A stretch of 7,225 nt of DNA. Source: CAZCWX01 sp964502465. Lineage in GTDB: Bacteria; Desulfobacterota; Binatia; Bin18. A model generated the notes under the pieces. The model had not been told where the DNA came from. It searched no databases and worked only from the letters and a program-made list of their open reading frames with translations. The translations under genes and the position numbers were made by a program. Shown here piece by piece: positions 1-5,445 of this stretch. How positions within the stretch are numbered: position 1 is the first letter of the stretch; every line of letters starts with the position of its first letter. The stretch covers positions 1 to 7,225 of the forward strand of contig CAZCWX010000526.1 in NCBI GenBank assembly GCA_964502465.1. The letters run 5' to 3'.

Positions 1-347
1 AAGGCGACCGGTCCATAGACATTCGCCAGATAGATCGTATCCATTGGATGTGACGTTGCCTCGTGTACCGCTCCCGCTGGTTCATATACCCAGTCTCCGG
101 CGCGGGCCGAGCCGCCTCGATAATCGAACCCACCCGAAATGACATAGAAGTCTGCTGGCCCGATATGGGTGTGCGGTGCATTGACCTGACCAGCCGGCGC
201 CTTGATAAGCGCACTCCAGGCACCAGTCTCTTTGCTAATGCGCAGCACGATAAATTGGTTGCCAGTACCAGTGTCGATCCATTGCTGGTCTTTCGTTCGC
301 ACGAGCGCGGCATCGATCGGGTCAAAAGACGTTGCCGATTTCGCCAT
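1..347 (-). CDS. Cupin-domain protein (partial, C-terminus beyond left edge)
   Basis: The reading frame is open from an ATG at 347 to the window edge (115 codons). The start is fixed by AGGAGG at 361-356, 8 nt upstream. The visible protein is a single cupin barrel. Motif 1 reads G53-x5-H59-T-H61-x4-D66, and motif 2 reads G84-x5-P90-A-G92-x2-H95. H59, H61 and H95 are therefore the likely metal ligands, with D66 in the place usually held by Glu. No signal peptide is present, so it is cytoplasmic. The phrase PHTHIGPADFYVISGG resembles small metal-dependent dioxygenases of the 2,4'-dihydroxyacetophenone / acetylacetone dioxygenase kind and also ChrR-type cupins. The catalytic reaction is not decided by these motifs. 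It is divergent from a CitE-like lyase, so the two may share regulation and perhaps a ring- or diketone-degradation route (inference). Confidence 0.85.
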   Translation of the reverse strand, partial: MAKSATSFDPIDAALVRTKDQQWIDTGTGNQFIVLRISKETGAWSALIKAPAGQVNAPHTHIGPADFYVISGGFDYRGGSARAGDWVYEPAGAVHEATSHPMDTIYLANVYGPVA

Positions 348-553
348 TGTGATGTCCTCCTTTACTCACGAGCATTCTGACAGTTATTGCCAGGGGGAGC
401 ACAGAAGTGCAAGGCCTGCTTTTCGTTTGTTCGATATTCCTACGAGAACAACAGCTCTTGACTTACACCACGATCTAAGAAACGAGAATGGAAAATGTCA
501 CACAGGCAGAAGCATAACGCGCAATGACGGCAGCACTATGAGGGAGGCGTCGT
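348..553. promoter_or_regulatory. Divergent intergenic region between cupin and CitE-like genes
   Basis: This 206-nt spacer must hold the promoters for both flanking genes. A TTGACT at 458-463 on the plus strand is a possible -35 box, but no good -10 lies 16-18 nt downstream (AACGAG at 481-486; a better GAGAAT sits 20 nt away). On the minus strand TTGCAC in the 400-415 area also lacks a convincing -10. A dyad (427-451) and a small GCAC-AGAA-GTGC hairpin just upstream are the only visible structures. The plus-strand gene has GGGAGG at 542-547. Confidence 0.4.
427..451. promoter_or_regulatory. Dyad TTGTTC-N13-GAACAA, candidate operator
   Basis: Six-base arms TTGTTC (427-432) and GAACAA (446-451) are perfect inverted repeats separated by 13 nt, lying near the middle of the divergent spacer and just before the TTGACT at 458. 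The geometry would suit a dimeric transcription factor contacting both promoters. No regulator gene is visible in the window and a 6+6 dyad can arise by chance, so the call is tentative. Confidence 0.25.
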
Positions 554-1471
554 ATGAAGTTGTATCGCTCGATTCTTTTTGTTCCTGGCAACCGCCCAGA
601 CTGGATCGATAAAGCACCAAAGTATGGACCAGATGCCCTGATCTTAGACCTCGAAGACGCCGTCCCGATTAACGAAAAGGTTGAGGCACGGAAAATCGTG
701 CGCGCGGGCATCGAGCGCTCGCACGCACGAGGAGTGCCGATTGTCGTCCGCGTCAATGGTCTGAATACCGGATTGACCGGTGAGGATGTTGAGGCCATTG
801 TCACTGCTGGTCTGGTTGCCGTCGCCATTCCGAAACTCGAACGTGCAGAAGAGGTCCTGAAAGTTGATGCCTGGATCGAGTTGTTCGAACAGAAGGCCGG
901 GCTTTCCCCTGGAACAGTTGAGATTGTGGCGCTGCCGGAGACTGCGCTCGGCATTATGAACATCTACCAGTTGGCTACGGCCTGCCCACGTGTGGGGAAT
1001 ATCGTAGGTGGCGTAGGGGCACGGTCGGGCGATGTCACCAAAGCGATCGGCTACAAATGGACACGTAACGGTTTGGAAACACTTGCTATGGCCTCGCACA
1101 TGTTACTGGCGGCACGAGCTGCAGGGATTGAATATCCCTTAGCCGGAGGATCGCTTGAAGTCAGTGATACGGAGTTAGTGCGCGCCCAGTTGCAGCGCGC
1201 GAGGGAAATCGGCTTCCGTGGAGCGTTACTAATCCATCCTTCAGCAGTTCCCATCGCTAATGAGGTCTTCGCTCCGTCGCAAGAAGAGATTGAATGGAAC
1301 AAAGGGGTATTAAAAGCTATGGCGGAGGCCGAAAAAGCTGGACGGGCAGCGGTCACGTATGATGGCATGATGATTGATTACGCGCATGTCAGAAATGCGC
1401 TTGATCTGCTGCACCAAGCCGAAGCATTCGGTATCGTTGTTGGAGAGTATCCGCAGGTCAAGGCGTTATAG
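554..1471 (+). CDS. HpcH/HpaI aldolase / citrate lyase beta (CitE-like) family CoA-ester lyase
   Basis: This 305-residue protein has the size and motifs of stand-alone CitE-like lyases, Mg2+-dependent TIM-barrel enzymes that cleave or form C-C bonds in 3-hydroxyacyl-CoA esters such as malyl-CoA or citramalyl-CoA. Visible motifs in order are RSILFVPG (5-12), LDLEDAV (31-37), RVN (66-68, Arg for the carboxylate/CoA phosphate), PK (93-94), LPET with E129, GARSGD with D160 (E129 and D160 being the expected Mg ligands) and HPSAVPIANEVFAPS (228-242), the usual C-terminal family signature. The Gly-rich approach to D160 (VGGVGARSGD) differs from the common FGAED form, so this is a divergent subgroup and the substrate is not assignable. 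The ATG at 554 is preceded by GGGAGG (542-547). It is cytoplasmic, divergent from the cupin gene, and not part of a true CitDEF complex because no citD or citF is adjacent. Confidence 0.9.
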   Translation: MKLYRSILFVPGNRPDWIDKAPKYGPDALILDLEDAVPINEKVEARKIVRAGIERSHARGVPIVVRVNGLNTGLTGEDVEAIVTAGLVAVAIPKLERAEEVLKVDAWIELFEQKAGLSPGTVEIVALPETALGIMNIYQLATACPRVGNIVGGVGARSGDVTKAIGYKWTRNGLETLAMASHMLLAARAAGIEYPLAGGSLEVSDTELVRAQLQRAREIGFRGALLIHPSAVPIANEVFAPSQEEIEWNKGVLKAMAEAEKAGRAAVTYDGMMIDYAHVRNALDLLHQAEAFGIVVGEYPQVKAL

Positions 1472-1525
1472 GAATGCCGATAGCAGAGAACGATAGTCAC
1501 GAGATGAAGCTTCTCTTCCTCTGAG

Positions 1526-1553
1526 TCAAACTTTGGTGAAACCACCAGTTTGA
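1526..1553. terminator. Imperfect hairpin between convergent genes
   Basis: TCAAAC-(TT)-TGGTG, loop AAAC, CACCA-GTTTGA forms an 11-bp stem with a two-base bulge. It lies 55 nt after the CitE-like stop and 40 nt after the stop of the convergent exported protein. The symmetry suits a bidirectional terminator, but neither side has a clear run of T, so factor-independent termination would be weak. Confidence 0.4.
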
Positions 1554-1592
1554 ATGCTCTCCAATAACAGTTTTCTTCGCTCCGGTAGTCTT

Positions 1593-2840
1593 CTAGAAGG
1601 CGGCTATCTGCAAGAGAAGCGATCCAGAAAGCTGCGCAGCAGCACGAGTGATTCCACCGCTGAAGCCATGGTATGTCACGTTCAGCGAGAGAGTTTTTTC
1701 CCCAGGTCCTGATCTCCCAATAATCCATTCCAGGCTCGCCCCTGTGGCGAGACCCTCTGCCTCCGTCACCCTCTTGCTCTTGGTTCTCGTATAGGCACTC
1801 GATATTGTCGCAGCGAGGATGCTCCTTGTATAGGTCAAGGAAAGTGCTGCGGACGAAGTATCAGCCCGCGCCTGCGACCATGGGTCCCGCCTTTCTTCTA
1901 AGCTCAAGACCGGGGCAATGGTCAGGGTGTGCGTCGGGGTATAAGTCCCACTCAAAGTTCGGAGAAAGAGAAAAGAGCGTCTCTCTGAACTAAGTTGGTT
2001 TGCGAGCAAGGAGGTATTCAGAGTAAGCGTGTGCGTCGGAGCATAAGTCCCACTCAAGGCCTGGTAAAAAAGAAAAGAACGTCTCTCCAAACTGACTTGG
2101 TCTGTGAGCAAGGAGGTATGCGAGGACCACGTTGTCTTCCCGATGGGTCGATCGTAAGAGATCTTTGTACCGAGGGTGTCACCCCAGTGTTTCTGAGGCT
2201 GGTAGTCTGTCTGCGCCTGGGAACTTTCTAAGAGACTGCGTTTATATGAGAAACCGAAGGAAGGCCAGGCGGGCCGCCTGACGGACATCGACACTTCGCC
2301 TTGGGTCACCATGAGGCAGGGACGACTTGGATCTGCATCAATATTGTTCCAAAACTGCGACAAGGAAATTTTCTTTTGGATCGCACCAGCATCGTGCGTT
2401 ACCCATACCTCCCCTCCTTCTTGATCGCTTGGTTCCTGTGGATCAAACGGGTGGGCGAATCCTGCATTGACAGCGCGGTAGGCGGCTCCATAATCAAAGC
2501 TTCTTTCGGAGCCGTAGAGACCAAAGTAAAGCAACCGAGGCGGCCGGGTTGGAATCGTTTCCTCCGGCGTGGGGGCAGGAAAATTATATGCCAGTTCCCC
2601 TATGCTGGTGAGTCTGCCATCGAAGAATGAGGAGGTCATGATCGCGTTGGCAAACTGCTGTGGTCGCGTGAGCACTGTACCCTGCAGAGTCACAGCCTCT
2701 TCATCCAGGAGCCACAGGGTGGCATTGCGCTGTTGTGCCTGCTCTGCATGAGCTGTGGCAGGAACTCCACCGGCACAGAAGGCGAGAAAGGAGGCGACAA
2801 CGAATCTTTTCCTCAGGTCCACTCTCCGAACGCGCAACAT
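1593..2840 (-). CDS. Exported, probable outer-membrane beta-barrel protein with internal repeats (unrecognised family)
   Basis: From the ATG at 2840 the product is 415 residues. It opens with a typical Sec signal: a basic n-region (RVRRVDLRKR), a hydrophobic stretch FVVASFLAFCAGG and an AHA|E cleavage site after residue 32. The frame also extends to an ATG at 2894, which would put an extra hydrophobic segment before the basic region. Neither start has a good ribosome binding site (AGAGG abuts the 2840 ATG), so 2840 is chosen for its signal peptide. The C-terminal half is rich in alternating Ser/Thr/Leu/Tyr segments like beta-strands, and the chain ends SLLLQIAAF; a terminal Phe is the usual outer-membrane barrel assembly signal. 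Residues 242-275 and 276-309 are near-identical 34-mers, with a weaker third unit after them. The N-terminal half (about 33-200) has no motif I can name. The gene follows ilvN after 239 nt in which I see no clear promoter or terminator. Function is unknown. Confidence 0.7.
   Translation of the reverse strand: MLRVRRVDLRKRFVVASFLAFCAGGVPATAHAEQAQQRNATLWLLDEEAVTLQGTVLTRPQQFANAIMTSSFFDGRLTSIGELAYNFPAPTPEETIPTRPPRLLYFGLYGSERSFDYGAAYRAVNAGFAHPFDPQEPSDQEGGEVWVTHDAGAIQKKISLSQFWNNIDADPSRPCLMVTQGEVSMSVRRPAWPSFGFSYKRSLLESSQAQTDYQPQKHWGDTLGTKISYDRPIGKTTWSSHTSLLTDQVSLERRSFLFYQALSGTYAPTHTLTLNTSLLANQLSSERRSFLFLRTLSGTYTPTHTLTIAPVLSLEERRDPWSQARADTSSAALSLTYTRSILAATISSAYTRTKSKRVTEAEGLATGASLEWIIGRSGPGEKTLSLNVTYHGFSGGITRAAAQLSGSLLLQIAAF
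1921..2124 (-). repeat. Two tandem 102-bp repeats inside the exported-protein gene
   Basis: The plus-strand words GTGTGCGTCGG (1927 and 2029) and GAGCAAGGAGGTA (2004 and 2106) recur with an exact 102-bp period. The units are about 1921-2022 and 2023-2124. Each encodes 34 residues with the shared cores ERRSFLF, LSGTY and PTHTLT. The period is a multiple of three, so the duplication keeps frame and would add one strand pair (hairpin) to a beta-barrel. The DNA copies have diverged by substitutions, many affecting the protein, so the duplication is not brand new. Confidence 0.9.
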
Positions 2841-3079
2841 CCTCTGCTGTCCAGAAAGGAATAACAAAGCGAGAATACAGATCGTCTCAACCATCAGGGC
2901 TCGTGCGCTCTCCTCTCATATCTCTGGGCAGCCGCAGCGGAATGCAGTTATTCAGGAGCCATTGCTAGCGACTTCCCCGCAAGCTTACGATCGGCGCTTT
3001 CCTGTCATCCTTTAGCAAGACCTTTATCTATGGTAATTCCTCTCTGCCCTCCCTTTTAATTTTTCTGTATTCGCGCCGC

Positions 3080-3415
3080 TCACACCGTCACGCTTGGCCA
3101 GAAAAATCGCTCCAACTGTATAAACAGGTCACGATCGATGCTGCGGCGTTGTACGTCTCGTATGTCTTCGAGCTTGAGTAACTGCTTCACTATCCGGTCG
3201 AGTCGTTGGTCTTCGTTCACGAGCAGCCAGATCCGGCCCTGGCTGTCGTTATCAGTCGGCAGGCACAAGATTCCTTCTATATTGAAAGCTCGGCGGGCGA
3301 ACAAGCCGCAGATGTGTAACATGACTCCGGGGTGATTCCTGGCAACGAGTTCGAGAACCATATGTCGGCTTTGGGACTGAACAGGGGGTTGAGATTCACG
3401 GGCAAGGGTCGGCAT
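3080..3415 (-). CDS. ilvN: Acetolactate synthase small (regulatory) subunit, AHAS I type
   Basis: This is the regulatory subunit of acetohydroxyacid synthase, the first common enzyme of valine, leucine and isoleucine synthesis. The 111-residue protein contains one ACT domain (about residues 18-90) with the strongly conserved run NHPGVMLHICGLFARRAFN, followed by EGILCLP and IWLLVNEDQRLD, matching E. coli IlvN closely. It is short like IlvN (~96 aa) and unlike the ~160-aa IlvH type, which has a C-terminal extension. The ATG at 3415 is chosen because AGGAGGTG (3429-3422) lies 8 nt upstream; the in-frame GTG at 3424 would overlap that site. The gene starts inside ilvB, overlapping its end by 20 bp in another frame, which favours translational coupling and balanced subunit synthesis. 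The ACT domain is expected to bind valine for feedback inhibition (family knowledge). Confidence 0.95.
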   Translation of the reverse strand: MPTLARESQPPVQSQSRHMVLELVARNHPGVMLHICGLFARRAFNIEGILCLPTDNDSQGRIWLLVNEDQRLDRIVKQLLKLEDIRDVQRRSIDRDLFIQLERFFWPSVTV

Positions 3416-5087
3416 AGACTGCACCTCCTATCATGTCTTTATTGGCAGCGCCTGGGGGCACCATAGGATAGACTTTTTCATTCACGTCGATCGGAGCATG
3501 GATCAGACATGGTCCTTGCTCGCGGAACGCACGGGCAAGTATCCGGAGTGGGTCCTCGCTCTTCGCCATCTCATATGCTTTGACACCAAAGCCCTCGGCA
3601 ATGGTGATGAAATCGACTGGGGACTCGTAATCAGATGCATAGATCCGCTTGCCATAGAAGAGGTCTTGTTGCTGATGGACCAGCCCGAGCGAGTTGTTGT
3701 TCATCAGAACAATTTTGACGTTGACATTTTGTTCGCCAGCAGTTGCCAATTCCTGGATGTTCATCAGCAGGCTGCCATCACCGCTAAAGCACACCACCGT
3801 GCGATCCGGGCGGGCCAAAGCCGCGCCGATGGCTGCCGGTAAGCCGAACCCCATCGTTCCCAGGCCGCCAGAAGTGAGCCACTGACGAGGTCGCTGGAAA
3901 GGGTAGACCTGAGCCGTCCACATTTGGTGTTGACCAACATCGGTCGTAATGATCGCATCAGGGTCGAGCAAACGAGCAACCTGGAGAATCAAGCCATACG
4001 GCGTGCGAAGATCTTCGGGTGCAGGCACAGAGAGAGGATAGTGTTGTTTCAGTCGGGTCACGAAGGAATACCACTCACAACGCGAGTTGGATGCAACCAA
4101 GGGAAGCAGCTTCTCAAGTACCTCGCCTACGTCACCCACAATTCCTACATGCGCCGTTTTGATCTTGCCGAGTTCGCTCCCGTCGATGTCAATATGGATG
4201 ATGTTGGCGTGAGGACAAAATGCTGCGACCTTGCCGGTAGCACGGTCGTCGAAACGCACTCCCGCGGCGATCAGTAAATCACATTCCTCCAAGGCCAGAT
4301 TGGTATAGCGGGCGGCATGCATACCCAGCATACCGAGGGACAGGGGATGATCCATCGGCATGGCACCGAGTCCCATCAAGGTCATAGTCGTGGGAATCGT
4401 CGCTTTTTCCGCCAGACAAGTAACGAGCTGACCGGCGCCCGAGTGGATGATGCCTCCACCCAGATAGAGGATAGGCCGACGAGCAGCATTAATCAGTTCC
4501 GCGGTGTGCTCTACCGCGGCCGAGTCAAAGTCCGGGTAAGGGTCGGGAAAACCGGGCTCGGGCCAGGTCTCGAATGCTACCATCTGATTCTGTACGTCTT
4601 TCGGTATGTCGATGAGTACGGGGCCTGGCCGCCCCGAACTGGCAATACGAAACGCCAAAGGAACGATTTCGAGCAACTCGGTCGCCGAACGCACCAGGAA
4701 GTTATGTTTGGTAATGGGGATGCTGAGGCCATAGGCATCGATTTCCTGGAAGGCGTCGGTCCCGATCATAGGGACTGGCACCTGGCCGGTGATGCAAACT
4801 AGCGGGATCGAGTCGAGTTTTGCATCGGCGATCGCAGTTAACAGATTCGTCACGCCAGGACCAGAAGACGCGAAACACACTGCAGGATAACCGCTGACCC
4901 GTGCCATGCCCTGAGCGATGAATCCAGCGCCCTGTTCATGTCGTGCGAGCACATGGCGAATCGTCTGGCTTTGTGACAATGCATCATACAGTGGTAAAAT
5001 CGCTCCGCCGGGGATGCCGGCGACGACGCGAATACCCTGTCGTTCAAGCAGGTGGACAACGATCTGTGCGCCGGTTCTTTGTAGCAC
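3396..5087 (-). CDS. ilvB: Acetolactate synthase large (catalytic) subunit, AHAS I type
   Basis: This ThDP-, Mg- and FAD-dependent enzyme condenses two pyruvates to 2-acetolactate, or pyruvate with 2-oxobutyrate to 2-aceto-2-hydroxybutyrate. The 563-residue chain has the normal three-domain order: an N-terminal PYR domain with catalytic Glu51 in RHEQGAGF, a central FAD-binding domain (about 190-330) and a C-terminal PP domain with the ThDP motif GDGS (436-439) to NN (463-464). After that motif it reads LGLVHQQQDLFY, with Gln473 where AHAS II and most others have Trp. This is the mark of E. coli AHAS I, which does not strongly prefer 2-oxobutyrate. The start is a GTG at 5087, 8 nt downstream of AGGAGGTG (5102-5095). 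It is the first structural gene of an ilvBN operon controlled by the attenuator upstream. No internal break or missing catalytic residue was seen. Confidence 0.97.
   Translation of the reverse strand: MLQRTGAQIVVHLLERQGIRVVAGIPGGAILPLYDALSQSQTIRHVLARHEQGAGFIAQGMARVSGYPAVCFASSGPGVTNLLTAIADAKLDSIPLVCITGQVPVPMIGTDAFQEIDAYGLSIPITKHNFLVRSATELLEIVPLAFRIASSGRPGPVLIDIPKDVQNQMVAFETWPEPGFPDPYPDFDSAAVEHTAELINAARRPILYLGGGIIHSGAGQLVTCLAEKATIPTTMTLMGLGAMPMDHPLSLGMLGMHAARYTNLALEECDLLIAAGVRFDDRATGKVAAFCPHANIIHIDIDGSELGKIKTAHVGIVGDVGEVLEKLLPLVASNSRCEWYSFVTRLKQHYPLSVPAPEDLRTPYGLILQVARLLDPDAIITTDVGQHQMWTAQVYPFQRPRQWLTSGGLGTMGFGLPAAIGAALARPDRTVVCFSGDGSLLMNIQELATAGEQNVNVKIVLMNNNSLGLVHQQQDLFYGKRIYASDYESPVDFITIAEGFGVKAYEMAKSEDPLRILARAFREQGPCLIHAPIDVNEKVYPMVPPGAANKDMIGGAVYADPCP
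3422..3429 (-). promoter_or_regulatory. Ribosome binding site of ilvN inside ilvB
   Basis: AGGAGGTG lies within the last codons of ilvB and ends 6 nt before the ilvN ATG at 3415 (8 nt from the AGGAGG core). It decides the ATG start over the upstream GTG at 3424. Confidence 0.85.
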
Positions 5088-5094
5088 GGGTCTA

Positions 5095-5102
5095 CACCTC
5101 CT
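5095..5102 (-). promoter_or_regulatory. Ribosome binding site of ilvB
   Basis: AGGAGGTG is a full match to the 16S rRNA tail complement, placed 9 nt (core to start) before the GTG start at 5087. A small hairpin TCAGG-GGAAAA-CCTGA (5117-5102) abuts it. The same eight bases are complementary to CACCTCCT at 5296-5289 in the leader. Confidence 0.85.
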
Positions 5103-5145
5103 CAGGTTTTCCCCTGATGCTGAACCCGGCGCGCTTGGGGTGCTG

Positions 5146-5185
5146 AAAAAACAACCCCCGCCGGGCTTTCGCGCCAGCGGGGGTT
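5146..5185 (-). terminator. Attenuator terminator of the ilvBN leader
   Basis: Read on the minus strand, AACCCCCGC (5185-5177) pairs perfectly with GCGGGGGTT (5161-5153) as a 9-bp stem. An inner GGC/GCC extends it, and a G and six T (5151-5146) follow. This is a textbook intrinsic terminator, yet it lies 59 nt upstream of the ilvB start and downstream of the ilvB promoter candidate, with the leader peptide ORF in between. That position makes it an attenuator and not an end-of-operon terminator. Its 5' arm is shared with the antiterminator. Confidence 0.93.
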
Positions 5186-5227
5186 AGGGTTTGGTGTCAA
5201 CTGTCTTGGTTGATCCCGCTACGGCGC
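5171..5227 (-). promoter_or_regulatory. Antiterminator helix of the ilvBN attenuator
   Basis: On the transcript, GCGCC-GU-AGCGGG (5227-5215) is complementary to CCCGCUGGCGC (5181-5171): 11 base pairs with a two-base GU bulge. The first strand covers the last two leader codons (Ala29, Pro30) and the stop codon. The second strand contains the inner part of the terminator 5' arm, so the two structures exclude each other. A short hairpin CGUCGC-UUUU-GCGCCG (5237-5222, one mismatch) would sequester the first strand and could act as the protector. A ribosome stalled at the Val/Ile/Leu codons frees the first strand and lets ilvBN be transcribed; a ribosome reaching the stop codon covers it and allows termination. 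Confidence 0.88.
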
Positions 5228-5311
5228 AAAAGCGACGAGACGCACGATAATCACATCCACCGTCACCACGGTAGTAAGGGAGAGGGTAAGGAGGTGAACG
5301 TCGTGCATCAT
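5219..5311 (-). CDS. ivbL: ilvBN leader peptide (attenuation control peptide)
   Basis: This small ORF of 30 codons runs from ATG at 5311 (or the adjacent ATG at 5308) to TAG at 5219-5221. Its composition gives its role: 7 Val, 5 Leu and 2 Ile, or 14 of 30 residues, in a Thr-containing background, ending VDVIIVRLVAFAP. Enteric ivbL leaders likewise are branched-chain-residue rich and end in Ala-Pro. The ORF ends 34 nt before the terminator stem, and its stop codon is embedded in the antiterminator strand. The peptide itself probably has no function beyond ribosome stalling when charged Val-, Leu- or Ile-tRNA is scarce. Ile and Leu codons beside Val suggest sensing of all three amino acids. The ribosome binding site is weak (GAG about 11 nt upstream), the main uncertainty about the exact start. 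The frame continues open upstream to 5470, but that part overlaps the promoter and the end of the previous gene and is not believed to be translated. Confidence 0.88.
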   Translation of the reverse strand: MMHDVHLLTLSLTTVVTVDVIIVRLVAFAP

Positions 5312-5354
5312 GGCGGTATCAGCTCGATGAGTAACCACTCTGTTTGGCTTGCTA

Positions 5355-5383
5355 GACTTATCTATTCTTTTTATTTCTGTCAA
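5355..5383 (-). promoter_or_regulatory. Candidate sigma-70 promoter of the ilvBN operon
   Basis: A perfect -35 box TTGACA lies at 5383-5378 (minus), followed by an A-rich spacer. The -10 is weaker: GATAAG (5362-5357) after 15 nt or TAAGTC (5360-5355) after 17 nt. Transcription would start near 5350, about 40 nt before the leader ATG at 5311, the right place for an attenuated operon. It sits between the DUF6285 stop codon and the leader peptide. Confidence 0.6.
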
Positions 5384-5390
5384 GGAGCAG

Positions 5391-5409
5391 AAAAGCCAGC
5401 AAGCTGCCC
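5391..5409 (-). terminator. Weak terminator-like hairpin after the DUF6285 gene
   Basis: On the minus strand GGGCAGC-TT-GCTGGCT folds as a 4-bp stem, extended after one mismatch, and is followed by TTTTCT. It lies about 40 nt after the DUF6285 stop codon and directly before the ilv -35 box, so it could end the upstream cassette. The stem is short and the call is weak. Confidence 0.3.
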
Positions 5410-5420
5410 GAGCGAGTTTT

Positions 5421-5435
5421 GCCACAGACTGTGGC
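5421..5435. repeat. 15-nt palindrome GCCACAG-A-CTGTGGC
   Basis: Seven-base arms surround a single central base; as a hairpin it gives at least a 6-bp stem with a 3-nt loop. It lies 11 nt after the DUF6285 stop codon and about 40 bp upstream of the ilv -35 box. It may be part of a terminator region or a protein-binding site acting on the ilv promoter. There is no U tract directly after it. Confidence 0.4.
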
Positions 5436-5445
5436 GAGGTGCGCT

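Noticed and set aside
475..1099. Long minus-strand ORFs opposite the CitE-like gene
   Set aside because: Antisense shadows of a well-supported gene; composition is Ser/Arg/Thr-rich without family motifs.
3416..3424. GTG at 3424 as ilvN start
   Set aside because: It would overlap the AGGAGGTG ribosome binding site; the ATG at 3415 has ideal spacing.
4317..4802. 161-codon plus-strand ORF opposite ilvB
   Set aside because: Shadow of a confidently identified enzyme; Arg/Gly/His-rich with no recognisable domain.
5103..5350. T-box riboswitch in the ilvB leader
   Set aside because: A branched-chain leader with a terminator could be a T-box, but no AGGGUGGNACCGCG-like T-box sequence is present and the Val/Leu/Ile-rich leader ORF explains the region.
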